64,000 nt of DNA from Methylocapsa sp. S129 (GTDB taxonomy: Bacteria; Pseudomonadota; Alphaproteobacteria; Rhizobiales; Beijerinckiaceae): the NCBI RefSeq assembly GCF_009765995.1, contig NZ_LMUI01000019.1:1-64000 (forward strand). Direction: 5' to 3'. This document shows, in pieces, positions 51,541 through 59,551 of the stretch (position 1 is the stretch's first letter; each line of letters begins with the position of its first letter). The notes under the pieces are model-generated. The model searched no databases and was not told where the DNA came from. It worked only from the letters and a program-made list of their open reading frames with translations. The position numbers and the translations under genes are program-made.

Positions 51541-51693
51541 CGCCTATCGCGATACAGCGGATCAGAACCGGGATGCAAAAATATTGCATCTCCTTTCGAA
51601 ATTATCGCGAAGGTCGGCCGGCGGAGCGTCCCGGTGGGCAAAAACCGTCCCGTAACCGTCATACAGGAACGAGCCAGACCTTTGGAGGCTATC

Positions 51694-51786
51694 GTGGACC
51701 ACGCTTCAAGCCATAACGCGTTCAATGTCCTCTTCACGCTGGCGTTCTTCGCCACTTTCGCGCTGATGATCATCCGGTTTGGATGA
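51694..51786 (+). CDS. 30-residue single-pass membrane microprotein, copy 1
   Basis: Thirty codons from GTG, with an excellent ribosome site (GGAGG, 5 nt before the start). A short polar N-terminus (D-H-A-S-S-H-N) is followed by one hydrophobic helix (FNVLFTLAFFATFALMII) and a closing RFG. It shares the pattern D-x-A-S, F/V-rich helix, FFA-x3-AL-x-M-x-RF with a second gene 163 bp downstream. I do not recognise the family. Too short for ordinary gene finders. Possibly a small partner of a membrane complex. Confidence 0.6.
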   Translation: MDHASSHNAFNVLFTLAFFATFALMIIRFG

Positions 51787-51949
51787 AGGCGCGCCGCGCA
51801 GCCGGCCCATTTCCAAATGAGCCGACGTAAATCCCTGCATAAACAAATCCTTATACGGTCGCGTCAAATCCAAGCCGTCCATCATACGCCGACGTAAGCC
51901 GGATGCCTTAGACCCGCCCCCGTCAGACAATTGGGTTCTGGGGGACTAT

Positions 51950-52042
51950 ATGGACCGGGCGTCAAACGGCTCTACACTCCACGTCATTTTCGTCGCATCA
52001 TTTTTCGCCAGCATTGCGCTGGTCATGGTCCGGTTTGCGTGA
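51950..52042 (+). CDS. 30-residue single-pass membrane microprotein, copy 2
   Basis: Thirty codons from ATG, preceded by GGGGGA at fair spacing. N-terminus MDRASNGSTLH, then a hydrophobic helix (VIFVASFFASIALVMV) and RFA at the end. It is the same length as the first copy and shares D-x-A-S, the double Phe-Ala, A-L, Met and the final R-F, with different codons, so the shared protein pattern looks selected. It ends 20 nt inside the 3' end of the convergent alaX-like gene. Function unknown. Confidence 0.6.
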   Translation: MDRASNGSTLHVIFVASFFASIALVMVRFA

Positions 52043-52742
52043 GGACGATGCGCACGCGACGATTGATCCTGCCCTTCTTTTCGACCTGCGTGACCTCGGC
52101 GTGACCGATCTCGCCGGTGCGCGCGACATGCGTGCCGCCACAGGGCTGCAGGTCGATCCCCTCGATTTCAACCAGCCGGACACGGCCGCTGCCGGTCGGC
52201 GGTTTGACGGACATGGTTTTGACGAGGCCGGGATTGGCCGCCAGCTCCTCGTCGGTGATCCAGCGGGTTCCGACGGCGGCGTTGGTGGCGATCAAAGCGT
52301 TGAGCTTTTGCGCGATCTCGGCCTTGTCGAGCGCGGCGTCGCCGGAATCAAAATCGAGCCGGCCTTCGCCATCGCCGACCGCGCCGCCGGTGACGGGATA
52401 GGGCAGCACCGCGGTCAGCAGGTGCAGGGCGGTATGGGCGCGCATGCGCTTGAGGCGAAGGTCCCAGTTCAGCCGCGCCGTCACCTTTTCACCGGGAGCG
52501 GGCAGTTTGGCGCCCGCCGCCGGCACATGCAGGATCGTGCGCTTGTCTGCGTCATAGATAGCGTTGACGATCGCGAGGCTTGAGCCGTCGGCCAGCAGCA
52601 TTTCCCCCTGGTCGCCCGCTTGCCCGCCCCCCTGCGCGTAGAAATGGGTCGCCTCAAGGACGATCCCGCGCGGCTCGGCGCTGACAACGACGCCTTCGAT
52701 CTCCTTGAGATAGGAATCGGCGCGAAACAATGGCTCGGTCAT
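52023..52742 (-). CDS. Alanyl-tRNA editing protein (AlaX family)
   Basis: 239 residues. Homologue of the AlaRS editing domain, which removes mischarged Ser or Gly from tRNA(Ala). The zinc-binding pair is seen as HTALHLLTAV (near residue 95) and CGGTHVARTGEIG (near residue 195), as expected, and ATHFYAQGGGQAGDQG precedes them near the N-terminus. Its start lies right after the cysteine synthase stop, so the two genes are probably co-transcribed. The 3' end overlaps microprotein copy 2. Confidence 0.9.
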   Translation of the reverse strand: MTEPLFRADSYLKEIEGVVVSAEPRGIVLEATHFYAQGGGQAGDQGEMLLADGSSLAIVNAIYDADKRTILHVPAAGAKLPAPGEKVTARLNWDLRLKRMRAHTALHLLTAVLPYPVTGGAVGDGEGRLDFDSGDAALDKAEIAQKLNALIATNAAVGTRWITDEELAANPGLVKTMSVKPPTGSGRVRLVEIEGIDLQPCGGTHVARTGEIGHAEVTQVEKKGRINRRVRIVLTQTGP

Positions 52743-53774
52743 TTAGAGAAAAACCTTTGGCGCGCTGGCTTTGCGCTCGAGCCAGGCGGGGACCGGCAGG
52801 TTCTTCGAACGCAAGAACGCCGGGTTGAACAGTTTTGAGGCATAGCGCACGCCGGAATCGGCCAGGATCGTCACGATAATATGGCCCGGCCCCAGCTCCT
52901 TGGCCAGATGGATCGCCCCCGCGATATTGACGCCCGAGGAGCCGCCGAGCAGCAGGCCCTCCTGTTCGGCGAGATCGAAGACGATCGGCAGCGCCTCCTC
53001 GTCAGGGATCTGATAGGCGAAATCGACCGGCGCCCCTTCGAGATTGGCCGTGATGCGCCCCTGGCCGATGCCCTCGGTGATTGAAGACCCCTCGCTCTTG
53101 AGCGCGCCATGGGCGTAAAATTCATAGAGCGCCGCGCCCATAGGATCGGCCAGCGCGATCTTGATGGAGGGATTGCGCTCCTTCAGCGCCATGCCGACGC
53201 CGGCCAGAGTGCCGCCCGAGCCGACCGCGCAGACAAAGCCGTTGACCTTGCCCAATGTGTCGTCGAAAATTTCCGGGCCGGTCGTTTCATAATGGCCGCG
53301 CCGGTTGGCGACATTGTCGAACTGGTTTGCCCAGACCGCGCCATTCGGCTCCGATTTCGCAAGGGCTTCAGCGAGTCGCCCGGAATATTTCACGTAATTG
53401 TTCGGGTTGGAATAGGGGACCGCGGGCACTTCGACGAGCTCGGCGCCGACGAGGCGCAGCATGTCCTTCTTTTCCTGCGTCTGGGTGTCGGGAATGACGA
53501 TGACCGTGCGAAAGCCGAGCGCCGATCCGACGACGCCAAGGCCAATGCCGGTATTGCCCGCCGTCCCTTCGACGATCACGCCGCCTTTGCGCAGCGCGCC
53601 GCTGGCGATCGCGTCCTGAATGATGGCCAGCGCCGCGCGGTCCTTGACCGAGCCGCCGGGGTTCATGAATTCGGCTTTGCCGAGAATGGTGCAGCCGGTC
53701 AGCGCGGAAGCCCGCTTGAGCTGGATGAGCGGCGTGTGGCCGATCGCTTCGACGACGGATGGACTGAATTTCAT
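52743..53774 (-). CDS. cysK: Cysteine synthase A
   Basis: 343 residues. PLP-dependent enzyme making cysteine from O-acetylserine and sulfide. The PLP lysine is in NPGGSVKDRAA near residue 38; GTAGNTGIGLG follows as the substrate loop, and VGSGGTLAGVG binds the phosphate. I start at the ATG at 53774 (MKFSPSVVEAIGHTPL), with GAGGG upstream; an ATG at 53798 lacks support. Preceded on the same strand by a TauE/SafE exporter, which hints at shared sulfur handling. Confidence 0.92.
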   Translation of the reverse strand: MKFSPSVVEAIGHTPLIQLKRASALTGCTILGKAEFMNPGGSVKDRAALAIIQDAIASGALRKGGVIVEGTAGNTGIGLGVVGSALGFRTVIVIPDTQTQEKKDMLRLVGAELVEVPAVPYSNPNNYVKYSGRLAEALAKSEPNGAVWANQFDNVANRRGHYETTGPEIFDDTLGKVNGFVCAVGSGGTLAGVGMALKERNPSIKIALADPMGAALYEFYAHGALKSEGSSITEGIGQGRITANLEGAPVDFAYQIPDEEALPIVFDLAEQEGLLLGGSSGVNIAGAIHLAKELGPGHIIVTILADSGVRYASKLFNPAFLRSKNLPVPAWLERKASAPKVFL

Positions 53775-53845
53775 GTCGCCCTCATGAATTCTGGACATTT
53801 CAGAAACGGATGCGGCGGGACCGAGGCCTCGATCGCCGCGCGGAT

Positions 53846-54637
53846 TTAAACGATAACCAGACGGGCCCCGACAAAGACGAGGACGATGGCCAGCAGCGGC
53901 CGCAGCCAATAGTCGGGCAGGCGCGGCGCGATGAAACTGCCGGCGATGATGCCGGGGATCGAGCCGATCAGCAACAGGCCTAGCGTGCCGAAATTGACCG
54001 ATCCGATCAGCCAATGGCCGAAACCGGCGACCAGCGTCAAGGGAACGGCGTGCGCAATGTCGCTGCCGACGATTTGCGCAGTCGGGACCTCAGGATAGAG
54101 CAGGATAAGCGCAGTGACGCCCAGAGCGCCAGCCCCGACGGAGGACAGCGAGACGAAGACGCCAAGGACGATGCCGGTCAGGATCGTCAGCGCTGTTCGC
54201 GTTGCAGGATTGATGCGGCCGACGCGGCTCGCCGCATAGGCCTGGATGCGGCCGCGCAGCAGCATCGCCGCCGCCGTCAACAGCAAGGCATAGCCGAGAA
54301 TCGTCGTGATCAGCGCCGAAGCGCCGGCGCCGAACGGTCCGTAATGATTGAGCAGGAAGATCATCACGAAGGCCGTCGGCGCGCTGCCGAGCGCCAGCAG
54401 GCCGGTGACGCGCCAGACAACCGTGCCATTGAAACCGTGGACCGCGGTGCCGACCGATTTGGTCGCGGCCGCGTAGAGAAGATCGGTGCCGACCGCGGTT
54501 GCCGGATGGACGCCAAACAACAGCACAAGGATCGGCGTCATCAGCGATCCGCCGCCCACGCCAGTTACGCCGACCACAAGCCCAACGAAAAGTCCCGACA
54601 ATGTATAAAGCAATTCGGCGTCCCCATCAGCAATCAC
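53846..54637 (-). CDS. TauE/SafE-family sulfite/organosulfonate exporter
   Basis: About 263 residues with seven to eight hydrophobic segments. The N-terminal repeat YTLSGLFVGLVVGVTGVGGG and the later ILTGIVLGVFVSLSSVGAGA are the paired Gly-rich motifs of this family. A GTG start at 54637 with AAGG upstream gives the normal family length; ATG at 54709 or TTG at 54757 would add an atypical leader. Upstream of cysK with a 71-bp gap, so a role in sulfite or sulfur-compound movement is reasonable. Confidence 0.85.
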   Translation of the reverse strand: MIADGDAELLYTLSGLFVGLVVGVTGVGGGSLMTPILVLLFGVHPATAVGTDLLYAAATKSVGTAVHGFNGTVVWRVTGLLALGSAPTAFVMIFLLNHYGPFGAGASALITTILGYALLLTAAAMLLRGRIQAYAASRVGRINPATRTALTILTGIVLGVFVSLSSVGAGALGVTALILLYPEVPTAQIVGSDIAHAVPLTLVAGFGHWLIGSVNFGTLGLLLIGSIPGIIAGSFIAPRLPDYWLRPLLAIVLVFVGARLVIV

Positions 54638-54800
54638 GACGCCTTGTGCGACGCCGAAAGCTTCGAGCGTCCGCTCTCGGTTGGAGCCATGTCCTAATAA
54701 AATTGACATAAACGATATTTTTATAGAATTCAAACCTCGGCGACACGCAATAGTCACTTCCGGGCTGTGTCGTTTGGCGGCCAGCGATGCGCGCCGCCTG

Positions 54801-55748
54801 ATGGCGCCGGTCGCGTTTCTGGCCTATAGGCTTTGGGAAAAAGACGGTCGGGGGAAGCTGTTCCATTTCGATTCGACGCCTTTCCTCCCGCCAGCCCGGT
54901 TTGCCCGATCCGTGACCTTTTCCCTGCCGCATGGCAAGATTCTGACGCTGGCTTCGCCAGTCCCCCTGATGGGCATCGTCAATGTCACGCCGGATTCCTT
55001 TTCCGACGGCGGCGCCTTTGCGACGGCTGAGGAGGCTGTCGAACATGGCGAACGCCTCGTCGGGGAGGGAGCCGCGATCCTGGATGTCGGGGGCGAATCG
55101 ACCCGGCCCGGCGCCAGCGCCGTCGCCGCCGATGAGGAAATCGCGCGCACGGTCCCTGTGATCGCGGCGCTGCACCAGCGTGTTGGACAGCCGATCTCCA
55201 TCGACACGACCAAGGCGCGCGTCGCCGCCGCCGCCCTCGAGGCGGGGGCGTCGATCGTCAATGACGTCTGGGGATTTCAGCGCGACAGCGAAATGGCCCG
55301 CGTCGTGGCCGATACGGGCGCCATGGCGGTGCTGATGCATAATCGCGCCAGCATCGATGCTTCATTAGATATTGTCGCCGACATCATCGATTTCCTGTCG
55401 CGTTCGATCGATAGGGCGCTTGCCGCGGGCGTTGCGCGCGAACGGCTGTTGATTGACCCGGGTTTTGGATTCGGCAAGACGCCGGCGCAAAATCTTGAAC
55501 TCATCCGCCGACTGCGCGAGCTAGCCGTGCTCGGCTGTCCGATTTTGCTGGGCGTATCGCGCAAGTCGACGATCGGAATGCTGACTGGCCAGAAAGTCGC
55601 CGCCGAGCGCGTCGTCGGCTCTGTCGCGGCTGGAATAGCGGGCGTCATGAACGGCGCGGCCATTTTGCGGGTTCACGATGTCGCGGCCCATCGGCAGGCG
55701 TTGCAGGTTTTGCATGCGATAGAAGCGGCGCCGCAGACAAGAGAATGA
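54801..55748 (+). CDS. folP: Dihydropteroate synthase
   Basis: About 315 residues from ATG 54801. Condenses p-aminobenzoate with dihydropterin pyrophosphate. The signatures are clear: LMGIVNVTPDSFSDGG, then LDVGGESTRPGA, and near the end ILLGVSRKSTIG, which carries the Lys and Ser-Arg used for sulfonamide-site binding. The true start is uncertain; a GTG at 54912 would give 278 residues, closer to the family norm. Its stop overlaps the folB start (ATGA). Confidence 0.93.
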   Translation: MAPVAFLAYRLWEKDGRGKLFHFDSTPFLPPARFARSVTFSLPHGKILTLASPVPLMGIVNVTPDSFSDGGAFATAEEAVEHGERLVGEGAAILDVGGESTRPGASAVAADEEIARTVPVIAALHQRVGQPISIDTTKARVAAAALEAGASIVNDVWGFQRDSEMARVVADTGAMAVLMHNRASIDASLDIVADIIDFLSRSIDRALAAGVARERLLIDPGFGFGKTPAQNLELIRRLRELAVLGCPILLGVSRKSTIGMLTGQKVAAERVVGSVAAGIAGVMNGAAILRVHDVAAHRQALQVLHAIEAAPQTRE

Positions 55749-56149
55749 CCATGAACAATCGGGGTTCCGATAGCCGGATTTGTCGCGGCAAGGTCTTGAT
55801 TGAAAGGTTGGAGTTGCGCGCCTTTCACGGCTGCTTTCCGCACGAGCGGCAATATGGCCAGATGTTCGAGATCGATCTCGATCTCACCGCCGACCTCAGC
55901 GAGGCCGCGGCAAGCGACAATCTGAGCGCGGCGATCGACTATGGCGAGGTCGTGGCGGTGACGCAAAAGGCATTTTGCGGCGCGCCGCGCCATCTGGTCG
56001 AAGCCGCCGCCTTCGATATTGCGCGCGCATTGCTGGAGACATTTGCCCGGATTGAGAGCGTCGCAGTGCGGGTGATCAAGCTCGCGCCGCCGATCCCGGC
56101 GAAGCTCCGCGGCGCCGGCGTGGAGATCGAGGTGAAGCGTGGCGAATGA
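55745..56149 (+). CDS. folB: Dihydroneopterin aldolase
   Basis: 134 residues. ERLELRAFHGCFPHERQYGQ near residue 20 is the FolB opening, with the FxGCxxxE pattern at the active site; ATQKAF-like helix and VRVIKLAPPIPAKLRGAGVE at the C-terminus follow, including the catalytic Lys. Cleaves dihydroneopterin in folate synthesis. Start ATG overlaps the folP stop by 4 nt, and the 3' end overlaps folK by 11 nt. Confidence 0.93.
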   Translation: MTMNNRGSDSRICRGKVLIERLELRAFHGCFPHERQYGQMFEIDLDLTADLSEAAASDNLSAAIDYGEVVAVTQKAFCGAPRHLVEAAAFDIARALLETFARIESVAVRVIKLAPPIPAKLRGAGVEIEVKRGE

Positions 56150-56681
56150 TCGCGCCGTGGCGGCGTTTCTCGGCCTCGGCGGCAATGTCGGCGATGTGGC
56201 CGCGGCCTTCATTCACGCCCTGCAATGTCTTGGCGACGCCCCAGGGGTGACGCTGCGGCGCGCCTCGTCCGTCTATCGGACGCCGCCCTGGGGCAAGCTC
56301 GACCAGCCGCCGTTCCTGAATATGGCGGTCCTCGTCGAAACGACGTTGCCGGCGCAAGCGCTGCTCGCGCTTTGTCTGGACATCGAGCGCGGCATGGGCC
56401 GCCGACGCGTCGAGCGCTGGGGGCCGCGCACGCTCGATATCGACATTCTGACTTATGGCGAGGCGGCGATCGACGAGCCTGAACTAAGGGTCCCGCACCC
56501 GCGCATCGCGGAGCGCGCCTTTGTGCTGGCGCCGCTGGCGGAAATTGTGCCGCATCTGCAAATCGCCGGCCGGGATGTCGCGCAATGGCTGATGCTTGCC
56601 GACCGCGCGGGCATCGAAGTCGATTCAGAGGCGAGCGCGAGAGTCAGCGCCGCCCTCGGGCCAGACAATGGTCGGGCGTAG
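56139..56681 (+). CDS. folK: 2-amino-4-hydroxy-6-hydroxymethyldihydropteridine pyrophosphokinase
   Basis: 180 residues. FLGLGGNVGDVAAAFIHAL at the N-terminus is the HPPK opening, SSVYRTPPWG lies near residue 45, and RRVERWGPRTLDIDILTYG near residue 88 contains the ATP- and magnesium-binding Asp pair. It transfers pyrophosphate to the pterin, providing the FolP substrate. GTG start at 56139 overlaps folB. Third gene of the folate operon. Confidence 0.94.
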   Translation: MANDRAVAAFLGLGGNVGDVAAAFIHALQCLGDAPGVTLRRASSVYRTPPWGKLDQPPFLNMAVLVETTLPAQALLALCLDIERGMGRRRVERWGPRTLDIDILTYGEAAIDEPELRVPHPRIAERAFVLAPLAEIVPHLQIAGRDVAQWLMLADRAGIEVDSEASARVSAALGPDNGRA

Positions 56682-56726
56682 GTTTTCGACGCCGACAATT
56701 CTACGAATACTTGCACACGGTGCTCT

Positions 56727-57521
56727 ATGTTTTTCATCGCCTCGAAGGTGCTTTGGTTTTTTGCCGCGCCGATCAATATCCTGCTGTTCGCCGCGTTTAT
56801 CGGCGCCGTCCTGTCCGCGGGACGTCACGCGCGCCTGGGCCGGCGCATGGCGCTTGTCGCGATCGGCTTGCTGCTCCTGGTCGGCCTGGGGCCGGTTGGG
56901 AATTGGCTGATCGCGCCGCTGGAGGATCGCTTTCCGACCGCGCCCGCCGAATTGGTCGCGCCCTATGGCATCATCGTGCTCGGCGGCGCGGTCGATCCGG
57001 AATTGGGCGAGGCGCGCGATCAGGTGATTCTGATGGACGGCGCGGCGCGTCTGACCGAGGCCGTCGCACTGGCGCGGCGTTTCCCGCAGGCGCGTCTCGT
57101 TTTTACCGGCGGCAGCAATGCCCTGACCTCAAGCGATCTCACCGAGGCGCATGACGCGGGCAAATTGCTCACCGCGCTCGGCGTCGATCCGGCGCGGGTT
57201 CAACTGGAGGATCGCTCGCGCAATACCGACGAGAACGCGCGGTTCACGCGCGACCTGGTTCATCCTGAGCCGACGCAGGTCTGGCTGCTCGTCACTTCGG
57301 CCTATCACATGCCGCGTTCGATGGGCCTGTTCCGCAAGGCGGGCTTCAATGTCGTGGCCTATCCCGTCGACTATCGCTCCTATGGCGGCCCCCGCGATTG
57401 GCGGCCCAACCATGAAACAACGCGTGGCTTGCGCCTGTTCGATGTCGCGATCCACGAATGGATCGGCCTGATCGCCTATCGCCTCAGCGGCAAGATCGAT
57501 GCGCTTTTCCCGGCGCCTTGA
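56727..57521 (+). CDS. YdcF/SanA-like (DUF218) membrane protein
   Basis: 264 residues. Two N-terminal hydrophobic segments (about residues 10-28 and 42-60) anchor a periplasmic or cytoplasmic DUF218 domain: YGIIVLGGAVDPE, LVFTGGSNALT, ARVQLEDRSRNTDENARFT and VTSAYHMPRSM, in the usual order. E. coli relatives ElyC and SanA act in envelope and peptidoglycan homeostasis. It lies 45 nt after folK and may be co-transcribed. Substrate unknown. Confidence 0.88.
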   Translation: MFFIASKVLWFFAAPINILLFAAFIGAVLSAGRHARLGRRMALVAIGLLLLVGLGPVGNWLIAPLEDRFPTAPAELVAPYGIIVLGGAVDPELGEARDQVILMDGAARLTEAVALARRFPQARLVFTGGSNALTSSDLTEAHDAGKLLTALGVDPARVQLEDRSRNTDENARFTRDLVHPEPTQVWLLVTSAYHMPRSMGLFRKAGFNVVAYPVDYRSYGGPRDWRPNHETTRGLRLFDVAIHEWIGLIAYRLSGKIDALFPAP

Positions 57522-57530
57522 CGCGATCGC

Positions 57531-57824
57531 TCAGTCGGAGCGGGGCAGGCCGAGCCGGTAGACGCCGCGAAAATCGTGCGGGTCGGCTGGTTTTCCCTTG
57601 CGATAGATGACGATCCGGCCGGCCTCGGCCAGGCGGATGGCGGCGCCGCGCACCTTCGACAGATGCGAGCGCCAGCCCAATGAATCCTCGCCGCGCGCGG
57701 CGGCATAGGCCTGCGCCGCGTCGGTCGGGCAGATCGTGCGGGCGATGCCGGCCTCATTGCATAGCGTGAAGATCGTCCCCTCAAGGCTCGGCGGCGATTC
57801 GGCATTCTCGGCTGAAATGGTCAT
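57531..57824 (-). CDS. DUF3253 domain protein
   Basis: 97 residues. RTICPTDAAQAYAA followed by WRSHLSKVRGAAIRLAEAGR and IVIYRKGKPADPHDFRGVYR is the DUF3253 pattern, a small winged-helix-like domain of unknown function. It converges with the YdcF-like gene and is divergent from the GST gene. No further role can be inferred. Confidence 0.85.
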   Translation of the reverse strand: MTISAENAESPPSLEGTIFTLCNEAGIARTICPTDAAQAYAAARGEDSLGWRSHLSKVRGAAIRLAEAGRIVIYRKGKPADPHDFRGVYRLGLPRSD

Positions 57825-57861
57825 GGCGAGGTGATGCCTCGGGCTTTGCCGTCAGGTCAAG

Positions 57862-57884
57862 CCCGGCGCTTGACAAGCGCCGGG
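57862..57884. repeat. Extragenic palindrome (11-bp arms)
   Basis: CCCGGCGCTTG and its exact complement are separated by a single A, in the 105-bp gap between the DUF3253 and GST genes. This form (CCCGG..CTTGACAAG..CCGGG) is common in intergenic DNA of alphaproteobacteria and looks like a REP-type element. It would form a strong hairpin in transcripts of the GST gene. Confidence 0.65.
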
Positions 57885-57929
57885 ACACGCTCAATGAACG
57901 CGCATCCTCGTTTTTCAGCAGAGGCCGCC

Positions 57930-58583
57930 ATGCCCCTCAAGCTTGTGATCGCTAACAAGGCCTATTCGTCATGGTCGCTGCGGCCATGGATCCTGCTCGC
58001 TCATTTCAAGATTCCCTTCGAGGAAATCGTCATTCCGCTGGATCTGCCCGATACGCGCAAACGTATCCTGAAATATGCGCCGACGGGAAAGTGCCCGTCG
58101 CTGCATGACGGCGCGATATCGGTGTGGGAATCGCTGGCTATTGTGGAATATCTCGCGGAGAAATATCCCGATAAGGCGATCTGGCCGAAGGCCAAAGCGG
58201 CGCGGGCGCATGCGCGCACGCTCAGCAGCGAAATGCACGCGGGCTTTCAAGCGTTGCGCCAGCATTGTCCGACGAATTTTCGCCGTCCGGTCAGGAAGCT
58301 GGAGCTGACGGAAGCGGTCGAGGCCGATGTCGCGCGGATCGAGGCGGCGTGGGCGGAAGCGCGCAAGACCTTCGGCGCCGCGGGCCCGTTCCTGTTTGGC
58401 CGCTTCAGCGCCGCCGACGCGATGTTCGCCCCGGTCGTCAATCGCCTGCATACCTATGACGTCAAGGTGAAGAAGGCGACCCGCGATTACATGGACGCCA
58501 TCATGGCGCTTCCCGCCTGGAAGGCCTGGATCAAGGACGCAGAGGCCGAAGAATGGCGCCTGGAAAAATACGACAGCATGTGA
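57930..58583 (+). CDS. Glutathione S-transferase family protein
   Basis: 217 residues. NKAYSSWSLRPWILLAHF near residue 10 with the active-site Ser, GKCPSLHDGAISVWESLAI as the cis-Pro and glutathione-binding part, and RFSAADAMFAPVVNRLHTY in the C-terminal helical domain: a GST related to the zeta/YfcF group. The ATG at 57930 follows GAGGCC; the longer frame upstream is unsupported. Its last 31 nt overlap the start of the potassium channel gene. Confidence 0.9.
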   Translation: MPLKLVIANKAYSSWSLRPWILLAHFKIPFEEIVIPLDLPDTRKRILKYAPTGKCPSLHDGAISVWESLAIVEYLAEKYPDKAIWPKAKAARAHARTLSSEMHAGFQALRQHCPTNFRRPVRKLELTEAVEADVARIEAAWAEARKTFGAAGPFLFGRFSAADAMFAPVVNRLHTYDVKVKKATRDYMDAIMALPAWKAWIKDAEAEEWRLEKYDSM

Positions 58584-59491
58584 GACGGCTGCGCGTACGC
58601 GCGCTTTCGATCCTCGGTCTGAGGAAGACGCGCGCGCGCGTCGTGACCCTGGGCGCCGGCAAGATCATTACTGAAGGGCTCGAGAACAACGTCTGGACCG
58701 ATTTTTATCATAACGCGATGACAGTGACCTGGCCGGCGTTCTTCGGATCGCTGGCGGCGATTTTCATCCTGTTCAACCTGCTATTCGCGCAAATCTACAA
58801 TTTTGGCGAAGCGCCGATCGCCAACGCCAAGCCGGGCAGCTTCTCGGACCTGTTCTTCTTCAGCGTCGAGACGACATCGACGGTCGGCTATGGCGACATG
58901 CATCCGCAATCGATGTATGGCCATCTTGTGGCGACGGTCGAGAATTTCTTCGGGCTGGTTTCGCTGGCCGTCATGACCGGCCTGGTTTTCGCCCGTTTTT
59001 CGCGGCCGCGAGCGCGGCTTATTTTTGCGAGCAATCCGGTCGTCGCCGTCCATAATGGCGCGCCGACGCTGATGGTGCGGCTCGCCAACGCGCGCAATAA
59101 TTTCATTTCGGACGCGAGCGCCAAATTATGGGTCACGCTCGGCATTAGTTCCGCCGAAGGGCGCCGGAGCGTCAGCTTCCAGCCCTTGCGCCTTGAGCGA
59201 AGTGAAAATCCCGTCTTCGCCCTGAGCTGGACGCTCTTTCATGTGATCGACGCCAACAGTCCGCTTGACGGCATGAGCGCTGGAGATATCGGGAAAAGCG
59301 AGATGAATTTCGTCGTGACCATCAACGGGCTCGATGAAACCTCCTCGCAGCTCGTGCATGCGCGCAAACGCTATGCGGCCGCAGATTTGCGCGTCGGGCA
59401 TGAATTCGTCGACATTATCCGCATTGACGAAGAAGGCATGCGGCACGTGGATTATGCGAAAATCCACGACACGCGACCGGTCGTAGCCTAG
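58553..59491 (+). CDS. Inward-rectifier-type potassium channel (KirBac-like)
   Basis: 312 residues. Two transmembrane helices (about residues 60-82 and 125-148) flank a pore loop with the selectivity filter TVGYGDM (about residue 113). The C-terminal 160 residues form a beta-rich cytoplasmic domain: SNPVVAVHNGAPTLMVRLAN is the classic Kir domain opening. Forms tetrameric K+ channels gated by its cytoplasmic domain. It overlaps the GST gene by 31 nt, so the two are likely expressed together. Confidence 0.92.
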   Translation: MAPGKIRQHVRRLRVRALSILGLRKTRARVVTLGAGKIITEGLENNVWTDFYHNAMTVTWPAFFGSLAAIFILFNLLFAQIYNFGEAPIANAKPGSFSDLFFFSVETTSTVGYGDMHPQSMYGHLVATVENFFGLVSLAVMTGLVFARFSRPRARLIFASNPVVAVHNGAPTLMVRLANARNNFISDASAKLWVTLGISSAEGRRSVSFQPLRLERSENPVFALSWTLFHVIDANSPLDGMSAGDIGKSEMNFVVTINGLDETSSQLVHARKRYAAADLRVGHEFVDIIRIDEEGMRHVDYAKIHDTRPVVA

Positions 59492-59551
59492 ACATTTTGC
59501 GGACGGCGCGCGCTGCTCTAGGTTGACGGGCGGCGCCTTGGCGTTCGGCGG

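Noticed and set aside
51706-51930. 74-residue minus-strand frame from a TTG, antisense to microprotein copy 1
   Set aside because: Start lacks a ribosome site and the peptide has no recognisable features. The plus-strand microprotein has far better support.
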